DNA of 64,000 bases, taken from Flavobacterium daemonense (GTDB taxonomy: Bacteria; Bacteroidota; Bacteroidia; Flavobacteriales; Flavobacteriaceae). The position numbers and the translations under genes are program-made. Positions 7,503-15,296 of the stretch are shown one piece after another; position 1 is the first letter of the stretch, and every line of letters starts with the position of its first letter. The notes beneath the pieces are model-generated. The model was not told the origin of the DNA. It worked only from the letters and a program-made list of their open reading frames with translations, and ran no database searches. The DNA is taken from assembly GCF_007341385.1 (NCBI RefSeq), contig NZ_VJYD01000001.1:248001-312000 (forward strand), given 5' to 3'.

Positions 7503-8277
7503 TGGTTGCGGTTAATGGGTATTCTAAAGTTACAGTGGTTCCTGATGAATTTGATTCCATAATTAAATGAGCGCCAATTAATTTGGCTCTTAATTTCATG
7601 TTGTTTAAACCTATTCCAGAGTTTATTTGATTGGTATCATAACCAATTCCGAAATCTTTCATTTCCAATCGAAAAACGGTATTTATGGTGCTAATATTTA
7701 CTTCAAATAAATCACTGTGCGAATGTTTTAAGCTGTTGTGGAGCGCTTCCTGAAAAATTCGGTAAATAAACAAATCATGTTCTTGATTGATCTTCGGAAT
7801 TTCTCCCGTAAGATGGTATTGATACTGAATATTTTTCAGCTTTTTTATACGCTCTAAATCTTGTTTTATGGCTTCGATGAAGTTGCTCTGCAGTAAATTG
7901 TCTTTATTGATGATTCGAGATAAAATTCGTATTTCATCAAGCGATTTGGCGAGTATTTCTTTAAGGTCTTGGAGTTCACTGGCTTTAATAGGTTTTCCGG
8001 CGTTCAAATAAATATTGAGCTGCATAATGCCTACCGAAATGATTTGGCCTATATTATCATGAAGTTCTTTGCTTATTTCGCTGAGTGTCTGGTCTTTGAT
8101 TTCGATTCTGGTTTTAATCAATTCCGATTGAAAATAGAGTTCTGATTCCATTTTTTCAACCAGATATGTATTTTTCTTTTTCAGGAAATAAAAGAATATG
8201 ACAAGCAAAATGATCAGTAAAGTTAAAAAAACAATACCTAATGAAATGACTAATAATTGTATTTCTTTTCGCTCCAT
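7486..8277 (-). CDS. Membrane-anchored sensor histidine kinase (HisKA_3 type)
   Basis: The 263-aa protein has one transmembrane helix (about residues 8-32), a short coiled coil, then a dimerisation domain with the HisKA_3 H-box ISKELHDNIGQ (phospho-acceptor His73). A HATPase domain follows with N-box FQEALHNSLKHS, G1 box DFGIGYD and G2 box GIGLNNM. It has no sizeable extracellular sensor, so the upstream multi-pass membrane protein, whose gene overlaps it by 28 bp, may supply sensing. It phosphorylates the LuxR-type regulator encoded next. Confidence 0.92.
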   Translation of the reverse strand: MERKEIQLLVISLGIVFLTLLIILLVIFFYFLKKKNTYLVEKMESELYFQSELIKTRIEIKDQTLSEISKELHDNIGQIISVGIMQLNIYLNAGKPIKASELQDLKEILAKSLDEIRILSRIINKDNLLQSNFIEAIKQDLERIKKLKNIQYQYHLTGEIPKINQEHDLFIYRIFQEALHNSLKHSHSDLFEVNISTINTVFRLEMKDFGIGYDTNQINSGIGLNNMKLRAKLIGAHLIMESNSSGTTVTLEYPLTATNETEH

Positions 8278-8897
8278 AAGAATCCAATGATGTAGCAGCT
8301 TTGCGCCAAAAGATTTAAAATAAATACTACCAAACTAAAAACCGATTCATCGTGTTTGATTAAAAACCAATTTAAAGCTAGCATAAAGGGCAAAAACGGT
8401 ACATGAAAAACTAAAATTCCGAGTATGTACCAAAAAAATACCGACTTTTTAAAATTCAATATTTTGTCTGAATTAAAAATTTCTACCAAGTAAAAGCAGG
8501 ATAAAATCATCACTAAAATAACACCGATAGCAAAACTATACGTGTAAGAATGATTGACGTTGTCCTTAAAATAGAGAATATTCAGAAAAAACGAGGCTAT
8601 AAAAATCAGCAAACTTAAAGATGCCATTATTCTATAATTCGTTTTAGTCAACAGACTCCGCAAGAGCAATATATAGGCAGAAAAACTGACCAGCATATAA
8701 AAATTAAAAACATAATAATTGAGCAAGCCGGTCCACTCGGTGAAATAATAACCTACTTTTTCTATAATGACAGAAAACCAGATTAAAATTACGAGTGATT
8801 TGGCTTTATATCCCGGAAGTTTGTGCCATGAAATCAAGCCAATAATTCCAGAAAACAAAGCCAAATAAAAAATATAAAATCGTAAAAATTCGAACAT
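8250..8897 (-). CDS. Multi-pass membrane protein linked to the two-component system
   Basis: This 215-aa, very hydrophobic protein has about seven predicted transmembrane helices and short, weakly charged loops. I recognise no enzymatic motif. The gene overlaps the histidine kinase start by 28 bp and follows the 143-aa gene by 10 bp, so all four are probably one transcript. Being fused to the kinase gene by overlap, it may serve as a membrane sensor or partner for the kinase, which lacks its own input domain. That role is inferred from position only. Confidence 0.75.
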   Translation of the reverse strand: MFEFLRFYIFYLALFSGIIGLISWHKLPGYKAKSLVILIWFSVIIEKVGYYFTEWTGLLNYYVFNFYMLVSFSAYILLLRSLLTKTNYRIMASLSLLIFIASFFLNILYFKDNVNHSYTYSFAIGVILVMILSCFYLVEIFNSDKILNFKKSVFFWYILGILVFHVPFLPFMLALNWFLIKHDESVFSLVVFILNLLAQSCYIIGFLWSEKKYNY

Positions 8898-8907
8898 GAT
8901 TTTTTAG

Positions 8908-9339
8908 TTAATAGTCCAATGCAGGCGGTCTTCCAATACTTCCATAATTCATTGGTTCAATGCTAGATATATCAGGATTTCCATCACTCATCAAGGCAAA
9001 AGTCTGAATTTCTCCCGCTTTAGGTGTTTTGATTTTTTTACCGGTTGCGGTCAAAAATACTGTCATCAAACCGGCTTTTTCGGCATATTTTGTTTCTTCG
9101 GGATATACTCCAAAATAAATTCGGATTCCGTTTACATCATAACCTGTTTTTTCTCCTTTAGACTTTATATAATGAATATAATTTTCGAGTTCATTAATAG
9201 AAAACCAAGCAGCATTGGCATCTTCTTTTTTAATGTATTTCGCAATAATGCTGGCTCTGTACTTCATAAAATTCGTGTGCAATTCCTTGGCGAACTTTTT
9301 AGTAATCAGTTGTGTTGGTCTTTCAGGTTGTCTTTCCAT
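8908..9339 (-). CDS. Conserved-looking hypothetical protein, first gene of the two-component operon
   Basis: This 143-aa soluble protein has no signal peptide. The order W-F-S-I-N-E-L-E-N-Y...NGIRIYFGVYPE...LMTVFLTATG...MNYGSIGRPP resembles a family of short Bacteroidota proteins with a GIRIYF strand and a C-terminal NYG motif that I know only as hypothetical. It leads the operon with the membrane protein, kinase and regulator, and diverges from the six-gene operon with 269 bp between the two starts. No function can be assigned. Confidence 0.7.
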   Translation of the reverse strand: MERQPERPTQLITKKFAKELHTNFMKYRASIIAKYIKKEDANAAWFSINELENYIHYIKSKGEKTGYDVNGIRIYFGVYPEETKYAEKAGLMTVFLTATGKKIKTPKAGEIQTFALMSDGNPDISSIEPMNYGSIGRPPALDY

Positions 9340-9437
9340 GATTATTAAGAGTTTAATGGGTTAATTGTTTGATAAATAGTGTTTTGATAAAAACATTGGG
9401 AACAAAAATATTTTAAACGTCAAAAATCGGCAAGGGG

Positions 9438-9466
9438 AAATGTACCCTTTTTCTTAGGGTAAATTT
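9438..9466. promoter_or_regulatory. Inverted repeat in the divergent intergenic region, candidate operator
   Basis: AAATGTACCCT (9438-9448) and AGGGTAAATTT (9456-9466) form an 11-bp inverted repeat with one mismatch and a 7-bp spacer. It sits between two divergent operons, one of which encodes a LuxR-type regulator. No T-run follows, so a binding site fits better than a terminator. The link to the regulator is inference. Confidence 0.4.
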
Positions 9467-9608
9467 ATTTAAAAAATTGGGTTAAAGTGCTGTTTTGTAG
9501 TAATTTATAAAAAATCAATTTTACATCGTTCCTTTTTGTGCACAAAATGGATAGGCGAAATCTGAAAAGCCTATAAAAGAGTAAGAAGTAATAGTAATAC
9601 TAAAAATT

Positions 9609-10472
9609 ATGAGTTTATATCACGAAGTTTTTCAGGGAGAATCATTCAGCGAAGACAATTATTTTGAAGCTGTACGATACGTTTTAGGACCAGAATATTC
9701 AAATTTAAGCGAAAGCGAACTGGAAGATGTCCTATTATCAAGAGTAGATCAAATGTCTGAAAGTGAAGCAGAAGGATTTTGGTCAAGTTTAGGAAATGTT
9801 GCCAGCAGTATTGGTTCTGGCGTTTTGCGCGGTGTTTCGGCCGTTGCTCCAATTGTAGGAACAGCAGTTGGAACCTATTTTGGCGCACCTCAAATTGGTG
9901 GAGCAGTTGGCGGGTTAGTTAGTAATCTAGCAGGAGCGGGAAGTACGGCACTCGATAATAGCCGTCAACCGCAACGCAGACCAGCGCCACCACAGCAATA
10001 CAGACCAGCACCGCAACAACCACCACGCCGACCATCACAACCATCGCAATTTAGACAAGCTTTGGGAGATACTGGCCGTTATTTAGCAAATGCCGGCAGA
10101 GCTGCAATCCCCGCAATTCAGCAATATGTGCAAGATAATCCGGTTCAGTTGCGTCCGCAGGCTGCGCAGGATATTGGCAGAGTGCAGGGATTGTACAATC
10201 AATTAGGAGGCATTATCAACAATCCTCAGTTTCAGGCTGGTCAGGCGCAGCAGAGTTTGGGCACTGCAAGTCCAAATGCTCCTATCGAAAGCCATTCTTT
10301 TGCTGAACTGATTGAAAATGTCAATTACCTAACGGAGAATATTTTATATGAGTATTACAACGGAGGATTGATTCCAACTGAGGACTACTACATTGATCAA
10401 TACGGCCAATTTGTTGGCGCAAATACTCCTAACCGAATCAATAGACTTGAAAATTCTATTGCAAGTTTATAA
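9609..10472 (+). CDS. Acidic-leader, glycine-zipper, Pro/Gln-rich protein of unknown function
   Basis: The 287-aa protein is modular. Residues 1-57 are acidic and Ser/Glu-rich (SESELED, SESEAEG). Residues 60-113 are Gly/Ala-rich and hydrophobic with G-x3-G spacing (GTAVGTYFG, GGAVGGLVSNLAGAG), which could insert in membranes or self-assemble. Residues 119-150 form a Pro/Gln/Arg linker, and the C-terminal part ends with an amphipathic segment around SFAELIENVNYLTENILYEY. There is no Sec signal and no known domain. It is the first gene of a six-gene plus-strand run with gaps of 12-63 bp. An assembly subunit or a secreted membrane-active protein are both possible. Confidence 0.75.
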   Translation: MSLYHEVFQGESFSEDNYFEAVRYVLGPEYSNLSESELEDVLLSRVDQMSESEAEGFWSSLGNVASSIGSGVLRGVSAVAPIVGTAVGTYFGAPQIGGAVGGLVSNLAGAGSTALDNSRQPQRRPAPPQQYRPAPQQPPRRPSQPSQFRQALGDTGRYLANAGRAAIPAIQQYVQDNPVQLRPQAAQDIGRVQGLYNQLGGIINNPQFQAGQAQQSLGTASPNAPIESHSFAELIENVNYLTENILYEYYNGGLIPTEDYYIDQYGQFVGANTPNRINRLENSIASL

Positions 10473-10490
10473 AACCTAAATGTTATACCA

Positions 10491-10895
10491 ATGGATGCTT
10501 ATTTAGAATATTTGAAAGAACATAATCCTGAAATGGCTAAATATTTTGAGCTTATGCAGCCCATGATGGAAAAAAAAGAACCTGAAGAGGAAAAAGAAAT
10601 CCCAAAAGTTGATCCAGAACTTGAAGAGAGAGTCAAGAAACTTAAAAAAATCAACCATAAACTTTTTACTATAATCGAAGGACTGAAATTTCAGCTGGAA
10701 TTTGAATTAAATCAAAATGATGATTTAGCAAAAGCTATTGGCGCATGCACCGAATGTTTTGGCGAAAATCCTGATTGCGCCGAATGTTTCGGAACTGGAA
10801 AACCAGGTACCACCGTTCCTGATTTTATTCTTTTCAACAAATATATTCAGCCAGCCATCCAGAAATATAACAAACATTATTTCAACAAAAATTAA
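10491..10895 (+). CDS. Small coiled-coil protein with a DnaJ-like CxxC-CxxC pair
   Basis: This 134-aa protein starts 18 bp after the previous stop. Residues 28-75 are highly charged and predicted coiled coil (EEEKEIPKVDPELEERVKKL). Residues 86-103 read CTECFGENPDCAECFGTG, two CxxC-F-G units (Cys86/89 and Cys96/99) that resemble half of the DnaJ central zinc domain (CxxCxGxG). One zinc ion could be bound. There is no signal peptide or J-domain. It may be an assembly factor for the neighbouring products, but this rests only on the motif and position. Confidence 0.75.
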   Translation: MDAYLEYLKEHNPEMAKYFELMQPMMEKKEPEEEKEIPKVDPELEERVKKLKKINHKLFTIIEGLKFQLEFELNQNDDLAKAIGACTECFGENPDCAECFGTGKPGTTVPDFILFNKYIQPAIQKYNKHYFNKN

Positions 10896-10913
10896 CCATT
10901 AAAAATTAAAATT

Positions 10914-11624
10914 ATGAGCTATTTTGAAAGTTATTTAGACGAAGATTTATTGAATGAAGATTATTTCAACGAAGATCTTTTGAGTGAAGATTTATTAGAA
11001 AGTTATGACGAAAGTTATGATGAAGCTGCAAAACGCAGAAGACCTTCAACACGAAGCATTAGACCAAATGTGAGTTCGGCTGTAAAACAAAGATCAAATT
11101 TTGGACAAGCACTGAGCGGAAGAGCTAATGATTATGCTACTAAAAGCGAACTAAAAAAATCATTAGATGCTATTTCTAATCAGGTTAATGAGCTTAAAAA
11201 GACATTATTAGCAACAAATAAAGCATTAGTTGCTTTAGATCAAAAACATACTGAGTTTGCAAAAATAGACGCCCGAAAAGGCGACAACCAAACAAAGGTT
11301 TTAAAAAACATGCAAATGATGAGTATGATGGGATCGCTGCTTAATCAACCAAAATTAGTGACAGAAAACCTTCAGCTTGTTGGCTCTGGAACCGATACCA
11401 AAATTATCGCCAAGGACGGCAAAAACCCAATCTACATTGATCAAACGATGTCATTGCTTTTGCCAATGATGACTACGATGGGCGATTCTGGTTCTGGAAA
11501 ATCAGACAATTCAAACATGATGCTGCCGTTAGTTTTGATTTTATCACAACAAAATCAGGGCAATACAACAAATAGCAACAACACTATTTTGCCTATTGCA
11601 TTAATGATGATGATGAATAAATAA
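10914..11624 (+). CDS. Acidic-repeat, coiled-coil, Met-rich protein of unknown function
   Basis: The 236-aa protein opens with tandem acidic units of the type (N/S)EDLL and ESYDE over residues 5-38, then an abrupt basic patch KRRRP (40-44). A coiled coil occupies about 75-130, followed by MQMMSMMGSLL, a segment with GSGTDTKIIAKDGK, and a Ser/Asn/Gln-rich, Met-rich tail ending ILPIALMMMMNK. No known domain is seen. The acidic start echoes that of the first operon gene, so the leaders may be a shared targeting or assembly tag. The basic patch right after it could be a processing site. Confidence 0.75.
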   Translation: MSYFESYLDEDLLNEDYFNEDLLSEDLLESYDESYDEAAKRRRPSTRSIRPNVSSAVKQRSNFGQALSGRANDYATKSELKKSLDAISNQVNELKKTLLATNKALVALDQKHTEFAKIDARKGDNQTKVLKNMQMMSMMGSLLNQPKLVTENLQLVGSGTDTKIIAKDGKNPIYIDQTMSLLLPMMTTMGDSGSGKSDNSNMMLPLVLILSQQNQGNTTNSNNTILPIALMMMMNK

Positions 11625-11631
11625 ATCATAG

Positions 11632-11660
11632 AAAGGGCAGTTGAACCTCAATTGCCCTTT
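11632..11660 (+). terminator. Intercistronic hairpin in the six-gene operon
   Basis: AAAGGGCAGTTGA (11632-11644) pairs with TCAATTGCCCTTT (11648-11660), 13 base pairs with one G-U and a 3-nt loop, 8 bp after the stop of the third gene. It is followed by TTT-rich but interrupted sequence (AATTTCTATT), so it may only attenuate transcription, reducing expression of the last three genes. Confidence 0.55.
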
Positions 11661-11687
11661 AATTTCTATTAACCTTAAAATTATGAA

Positions 11688-12275
11688 ATGATGAATCCAT
11701 TTAATTTATTAATCAATTATGTGATTGCCAACAGCAGAGCGAGTTTTTATAATGTTTCTGGAAATCAGGAAATAACTAATACGGCACTTTTGGCGGGCGT
11801 AGTTTCAGAAAATCCGCTCGTTAATTACTTGATTATTGAAAACAAAGCCAAAATAGAGGGTGATAAGTTTAATGTTTCTGAAGTGCCAGCTACAACTGCA
11901 AGTGCTCCAGGTTTGCCAGCGCCGAGCACAGCTCCTATTGTAAATCCGCCAACAAGCACTGAAACGCCGGTACAAACTAGCGGAACCGCTCCTGCAGATA
12001 TTGTGACTTTGCAGAATGTGAGAAATGAAATTTCAATAAGCAACAACCTTTTAAAAGAAGAAATCGCTAAAATAACGGCAAGCAACAACGCCGAATTAAC
12101 CAAAGCTTTAGCAGAAAAATTCGAAGTTAAAATTGCTTTACTAGAAAAAAATACTGCTGCTCTAAATGATGCTATTCTAGAAATTAAAAATAGAATTGAG
12201 GCAATTTCTAAAAGTATTTCATTTCCAGATAGTGTTTTGAGTCAAAAAGCACCAGCTAAAAACGAAAAGAAATAA
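11688..12275 (+). CDS. Hypothetical protein with Pro/Thr-rich linker and C-terminal coiled coil
   Basis: The 195-aa protein has an N-terminal hydrophobic/polar segment (residues 1-65, including NPFNLLINYVIANSR), an Ala/Pro/Thr/Ser linker (about 67-105), and a long coiled coil (about 110-180, LLKEEIAKITASNNAELTKA...). It ends in a Lys-rich tail. Neither a cleavable signal nor a catalytic motif is evident. Two ATGs lie in tandem at 11688 and 11691; I use the first. It is the fourth gene of the operon and, like its neighbours, looks structural rather than enzymatic. Confidence 0.7.
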   Translation: MMNPFNLLINYVIANSRASFYNVSGNQEITNTALLAGVVSENPLVNYLIIENKAKIEGDKFNVSEVPATTASAPGLPAPSTAPIVNPPTSTETPVQTSGTAPADIVTLQNVRNEISISNNLLKEEIAKITASNNAELTKALAEKFEVKIALLEKNTAALNDAILEIKNRIEAISKSISFPDSVLSQKAPAKNEKK

Positions 12276-12320
12276 AAACGCAATCTGCTGGCTTTGAATT
12301 AATATTTAAAATGCAAAATT

Positions 12321-13994
12321 ATGGATCCGAGACTTAAAATCATATTGTATGGCAATCCAGATGAAGAGTTGTCGCTGTTGATGCGTTTGAGAAAGGAAAA
12401 AGAATATCCTGATCATTGTAAGATTATTTCAGAATTTGGAAATGTTGTAAGCATCAGGACATTGCGCAGATTTTTATGTTCTATTTATGAGGATCAGCGC
12501 GTAATAAGCTTAAAAGCACCAACAGTTGTTCCTGCAAATGATAACGTCGAACTTGCTCCTGAAAGCGAAATTTTGGATAAGAAAAATGAAGTTTTAGATG
12601 AGACTGTTTCAAATGTTGTCTTCGGAATTATTGATTTTGGTTTTGATTTTACGCACCCCGATTTTATAAGCAACGGAAAAACACGTTTTGAGAAAATTTG
12701 GGTACAGTCCGATCGCTATGACGGCAATAAATACGGCTACGGAAGAATCATTACAAAAGCGCAGATAAATGAGGCGTTGTTAGATGATTTTCCGTTTAAA
12801 AAACTTGGCTATCATCCCGGAAAGTCAGATTTGTTTGGCAATGGAACACACGGAACGCATGTTCTCGGAATTGCCTGCGGAAACGGCGCTGTTGCGCCCA
12901 AAAGTTTTGCCCCAAATGTGCCAATAATAGCAGTCGATATGGGAACTAATTTGGTCAACGGATCTAATTTATCCTTGGGCGATTCAGTAAAAGGAGCCGA
13001 AGGTTTGTGTTTGATTACAAATGAAGCAGGGGAGCGGCCTTTGGTAATCAATATGAGTTTGGGTGGTCATGGCGACGCACATATGGGGCGAACTTTGTTT
13101 GAGCAAATCATTGATCATATTGTTACCACGCGCAAAGGAACTGCAATTGTGCAAAGTACCGGAAATTACCATCAAGCAAATGTTCATACTTATGGAGATA
13201 TTAAGTCAGATCAGCGAATTAAGATTCCGTGGATGTTTAAAAAGAACGATCGAACTCCCAACGAGATGGAAATTTGGTATCATGGCGACGATATTTTAAG
13301 TGTGGATATTTATGATGATAATGGAAAAAAACTGCTTTCGTCAACTCCTTTTAAAGATGAATTGATTTTAAAGGACAATGACGAAGTCGGGATTTGTCTT
13401 CATCGAAGCAATGAACCCAATACAGGAAAAAATCAGATCAACATTTTGGTCAATGGCAAATTGAATTCAAAATTTTGGACAATAGAATTGATTGGTCGAG
13501 TTGTAAAAAATGGGCGTTATCATTGTTATATAGAACGCGATGACGGCGGACAATCGATATTCTTGCCAGCAATTGCTAATAAAACCCACACTACAAATTC
13601 GATTTGTAATTCAAAATACAGCATCGTGGTTGGTGCATATAATCAAAATGATGATACAAAACCTATCTTGTCGTTCAGCAGTTCTGGACCAACTGCAGAC
13701 GGACGCATGAAACCTGAAGTTGTTGCGCCAGGCTTTAAAATAAAATCATCCTGTTCGTCTTCAAGCAGAGAAAACAGAGCATCAAACAAGCTGACCTCTA
13801 AAAGCGGAAGTAGTATGGCAGCGCCTTATGTAGCTTCTTTAGTAATGAAAATTCTGGAGAAAGAGCCTGACCTTGATATCTTTTCAATACGAAAAAAACT
13901 ATTCAAGGCCTGTGATACTGCTGCTTTTAAAGAAAATAATTTTGAGGTTTTTAGAGCCGGACATGGTTATATCAATCCCAATAAAATAACATAA
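12321..13994 (+). CDS. S8 (subtilisin-like) serine protease without signal peptide
   Basis: This 557-aa peptidase has the full subtilase triad: Asp105 in IIDFGFDFTHPDF, His177 in GNGTHGTHVLGIA, and Ser498 in SGSSMAAPYVASL. The oxyanion-hole region shows VQSTGNYH. About 100 residues precede the catalytic domain and could be a propeptide-like segment. A 130-residue insert between the oxyanion Asn and the catalytic Ser carries beta-rich sequence. Unlike most S8 proteases there is no Sec signal, so it is either cytoplasmic or exported by another route. In this operon it may process the acidic-leader proteins; that is inference. Confidence 0.9.
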   Translation: MDPRLKIILYGNPDEELSLLMRLRKEKEYPDHCKIISEFGNVVSIRTLRRFLCSIYEDQRVISLKAPTVVPANDNVELAPESEILDKKNEVLDETVSNVVFGIIDFGFDFTHPDFISNGKTRFEKIWVQSDRYDGNKYGYGRIITKAQINEALLDDFPFKKLGYHPGKSDLFGNGTHGTHVLGIACGNGAVAPKSFAPNVPIIAVDMGTNLVNGSNLSLGDSVKGAEGLCLITNEAGERPLVINMSLGGHGDAHMGRTLFEQIIDHIVTTRKGTAIVQSTGNYHQANVHTYGDIKSDQRIKIPWMFKKNDRTPNEMEIWYHGDDILSVDIYDDNGKKLLSSTPFKDELILKDNDEVGICLHRSNEPNTGKNQINILVNGKLNSKFWTIELIGRVVKNGRYHCYIERDDGGQSIFLPAIANKTHTTNSICNSKYSIVVGAYNQNDDTKPILSFSSSGPTADGRMKPEVVAPGFKIKSSCSSSSRENRASNKLTSKSGSSMAAPYVASLVMKILEKEPDLDIFSIRKKLFKACDTAAFKENNFEVFRAGHGYINPNKIT

Positions 13995-14006
13995 ATCTGG
14001 AATACT

Positions 14007-15236
14007 ATGGAAAATTTAGTTTCGAATTCCCCAGTTATAAATCAAAATCCGTCTGTTGGGAATTTGCTTATCAACAGTGTAGGATTAAATGCAGCAAACA
14101 ATCGATCTGACGTGTTGCAAATACAAAATTACTTGAAGGCAGTAGGTTATCCCGTGACGACCAGCGGAAGTATTTCAAATAATCATACGGATAGCACCAT
14201 TATTTCTATTCTGAATTTTCAGGCCAATAATAACATTCAGGTAACCGGAATGATAACTCCCGGCGACCTTACGTTTAATGCCTTGAGACAACTGAATAGT
14301 GTAAATACTTCGCTGGTTGAATCGGAGGATGAATCACTGCATCAGCCCTTTTTGACCAACTCTTTTTTGTTTAGAAGAAATGCCGGAAATGCAAATACGC
14401 TCAACGTTATCTTTGAAGGTGATTCATGGCTGGATTATCCTGTTCCGACCATTTTGGATTTGTATGATACGATTACCGACCGAAATCAAAGATTGAATTT
14501 AAATTGCTTGCATCTCGCTAAATTTGGAGAAACAACTTCGCAAATGTATGCCGACAGAACGCACTTTGTTCAGTATGTAAGCGGTTATCGCATTGACCGA
14601 ATTTATTTTAGTGGAGGCGGAAACGATGTTTTTCCACAACTTGGCAGAATATTAAATGCCGGTGTAACTTCTTTCGATCCAAGTTTCTTTACAGATCAAG
14701 CAAAATTGACGGAACTCAGAAGTTTGTCTGGTGATCCGTTGTATCAAAAATGCATTTTGTATAAAAGATATTTAAATACCACTACTTTTGATAGCGCACT
14801 TTTTAATACTGCAAATTTAAGTTCGATTTTCAGCACAATTATGCGAAATTATCTTGGTTTTGGAAGCATCATAAATGCATACGCAACGCCAAATACTATA
14901 TTCTACATGCATACTTACGATTATCCGTTATTCAAACTCGGCGTAAGACCTTCAATTGTTGGCGTAGATTTGCCTCTCGGACCTTGGATAAAACCAGTTT
15001 TTGATCGTTTAGGAATTGCCGATGAGATCTTGAAATCGTTTATCATCATCCGATTATTGGATCGATTTTACGCGCTTTTATGCCAAATCAAAAATCATTT
15101 TGCCTATTACGGCTATCGTTTCCAAAGTCGTATTATTGATTATCGAGGTTTGCTGAATGCATCAGAATTTTGGAGAGATGAAATTCATCCAAACTCAGCA
15201 GGAGCGAGGAGATTATCAACACGAGTTACATTCTAA
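14007..15236 (+). CDS. Peptidoglycan-binding-domain / SGNH-hydrolase fusion protein
   Basis: The 409-aa protein has an N-terminal PGB_1-like repeat (about 22-97: SDVLQIQNYLKAVGY, then ILNFQANNNIQVTGMITPGDLT). A GDSL/SGNH hydrolase follows: block I GDSW (Ser140), block II near FGETTS, block III GGGND (Asn206) and block V DEIHPN (Asp391, His394). It should cleave an ester, for example on glycan or peptidoglycan substrates. No Sec signal is present, although both domains suggest action at the cell wall. It begins 12 bp after the protease stop and is the last gene before a strong terminator. Confidence 0.85.
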   Translation: MENLVSNSPVINQNPSVGNLLINSVGLNAANNRSDVLQIQNYLKAVGYPVTTSGSISNNHTDSTIISILNFQANNNIQVTGMITPGDLTFNALRQLNSVNTSLVESEDESLHQPFLTNSFLFRRNAGNANTLNVIFEGDSWLDYPVPTILDLYDTITDRNQRLNLNCLHLAKFGETTSQMYADRTHFVQYVSGYRIDRIYFSGGGNDVFPQLGRILNAGVTSFDPSFFTDQAKLTELRSLSGDPLYQKCILYKRYLNTTTFDSALFNTANLSSIFSTIMRNYLGFGSIINAYATPNTIFYMHTYDYPLFKLGVRPSIVGVDLPLGPWIKPVFDRLGIADEILKSFIIIRLLDRFYALLCQIKNHFAYYGYRFQSRIIDYRGLLNASEFWRDEIHPNSAGARRLSTRVTF

Positions 15237-15243
15237 AAACAAA

Positions 15244-15287
15244 CAAACCCCAACTTCAAAAAGTTGGGGTTTGCGTTTTTTTTTTTT
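15244..15287 (+). terminator. Rho-independent terminator ending the six-gene operon
   Basis: CAAACCCCAACTT (15244-15256) pairs perfectly with AAGTTGGGGTTTG (15261-15273) over a CAAA loop and is followed by GCG and about 12 Ts. It lies 8 bp after the SGNH gene stop and 10 bp before the convergent pheT stop. Confidence 0.95.
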
Positions 15288-15296
15288 AATACTATT

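Noticed and set aside
11825..12103. Open frame on the minus strand opposite the fourth operon gene
   Set aside because: It reflects the Ala/Pro/Thr-rich composition of the plus-strand gene; hydrophobic runs come from antisense of the linker.
9609..15236. Prophage or tailocin interpretation of the six-gene operon
   Set aside because: No capsid, sheath, tube, baseplate, portal, integrase or lysis protein is recognisable; the enzymes alone do not support it.
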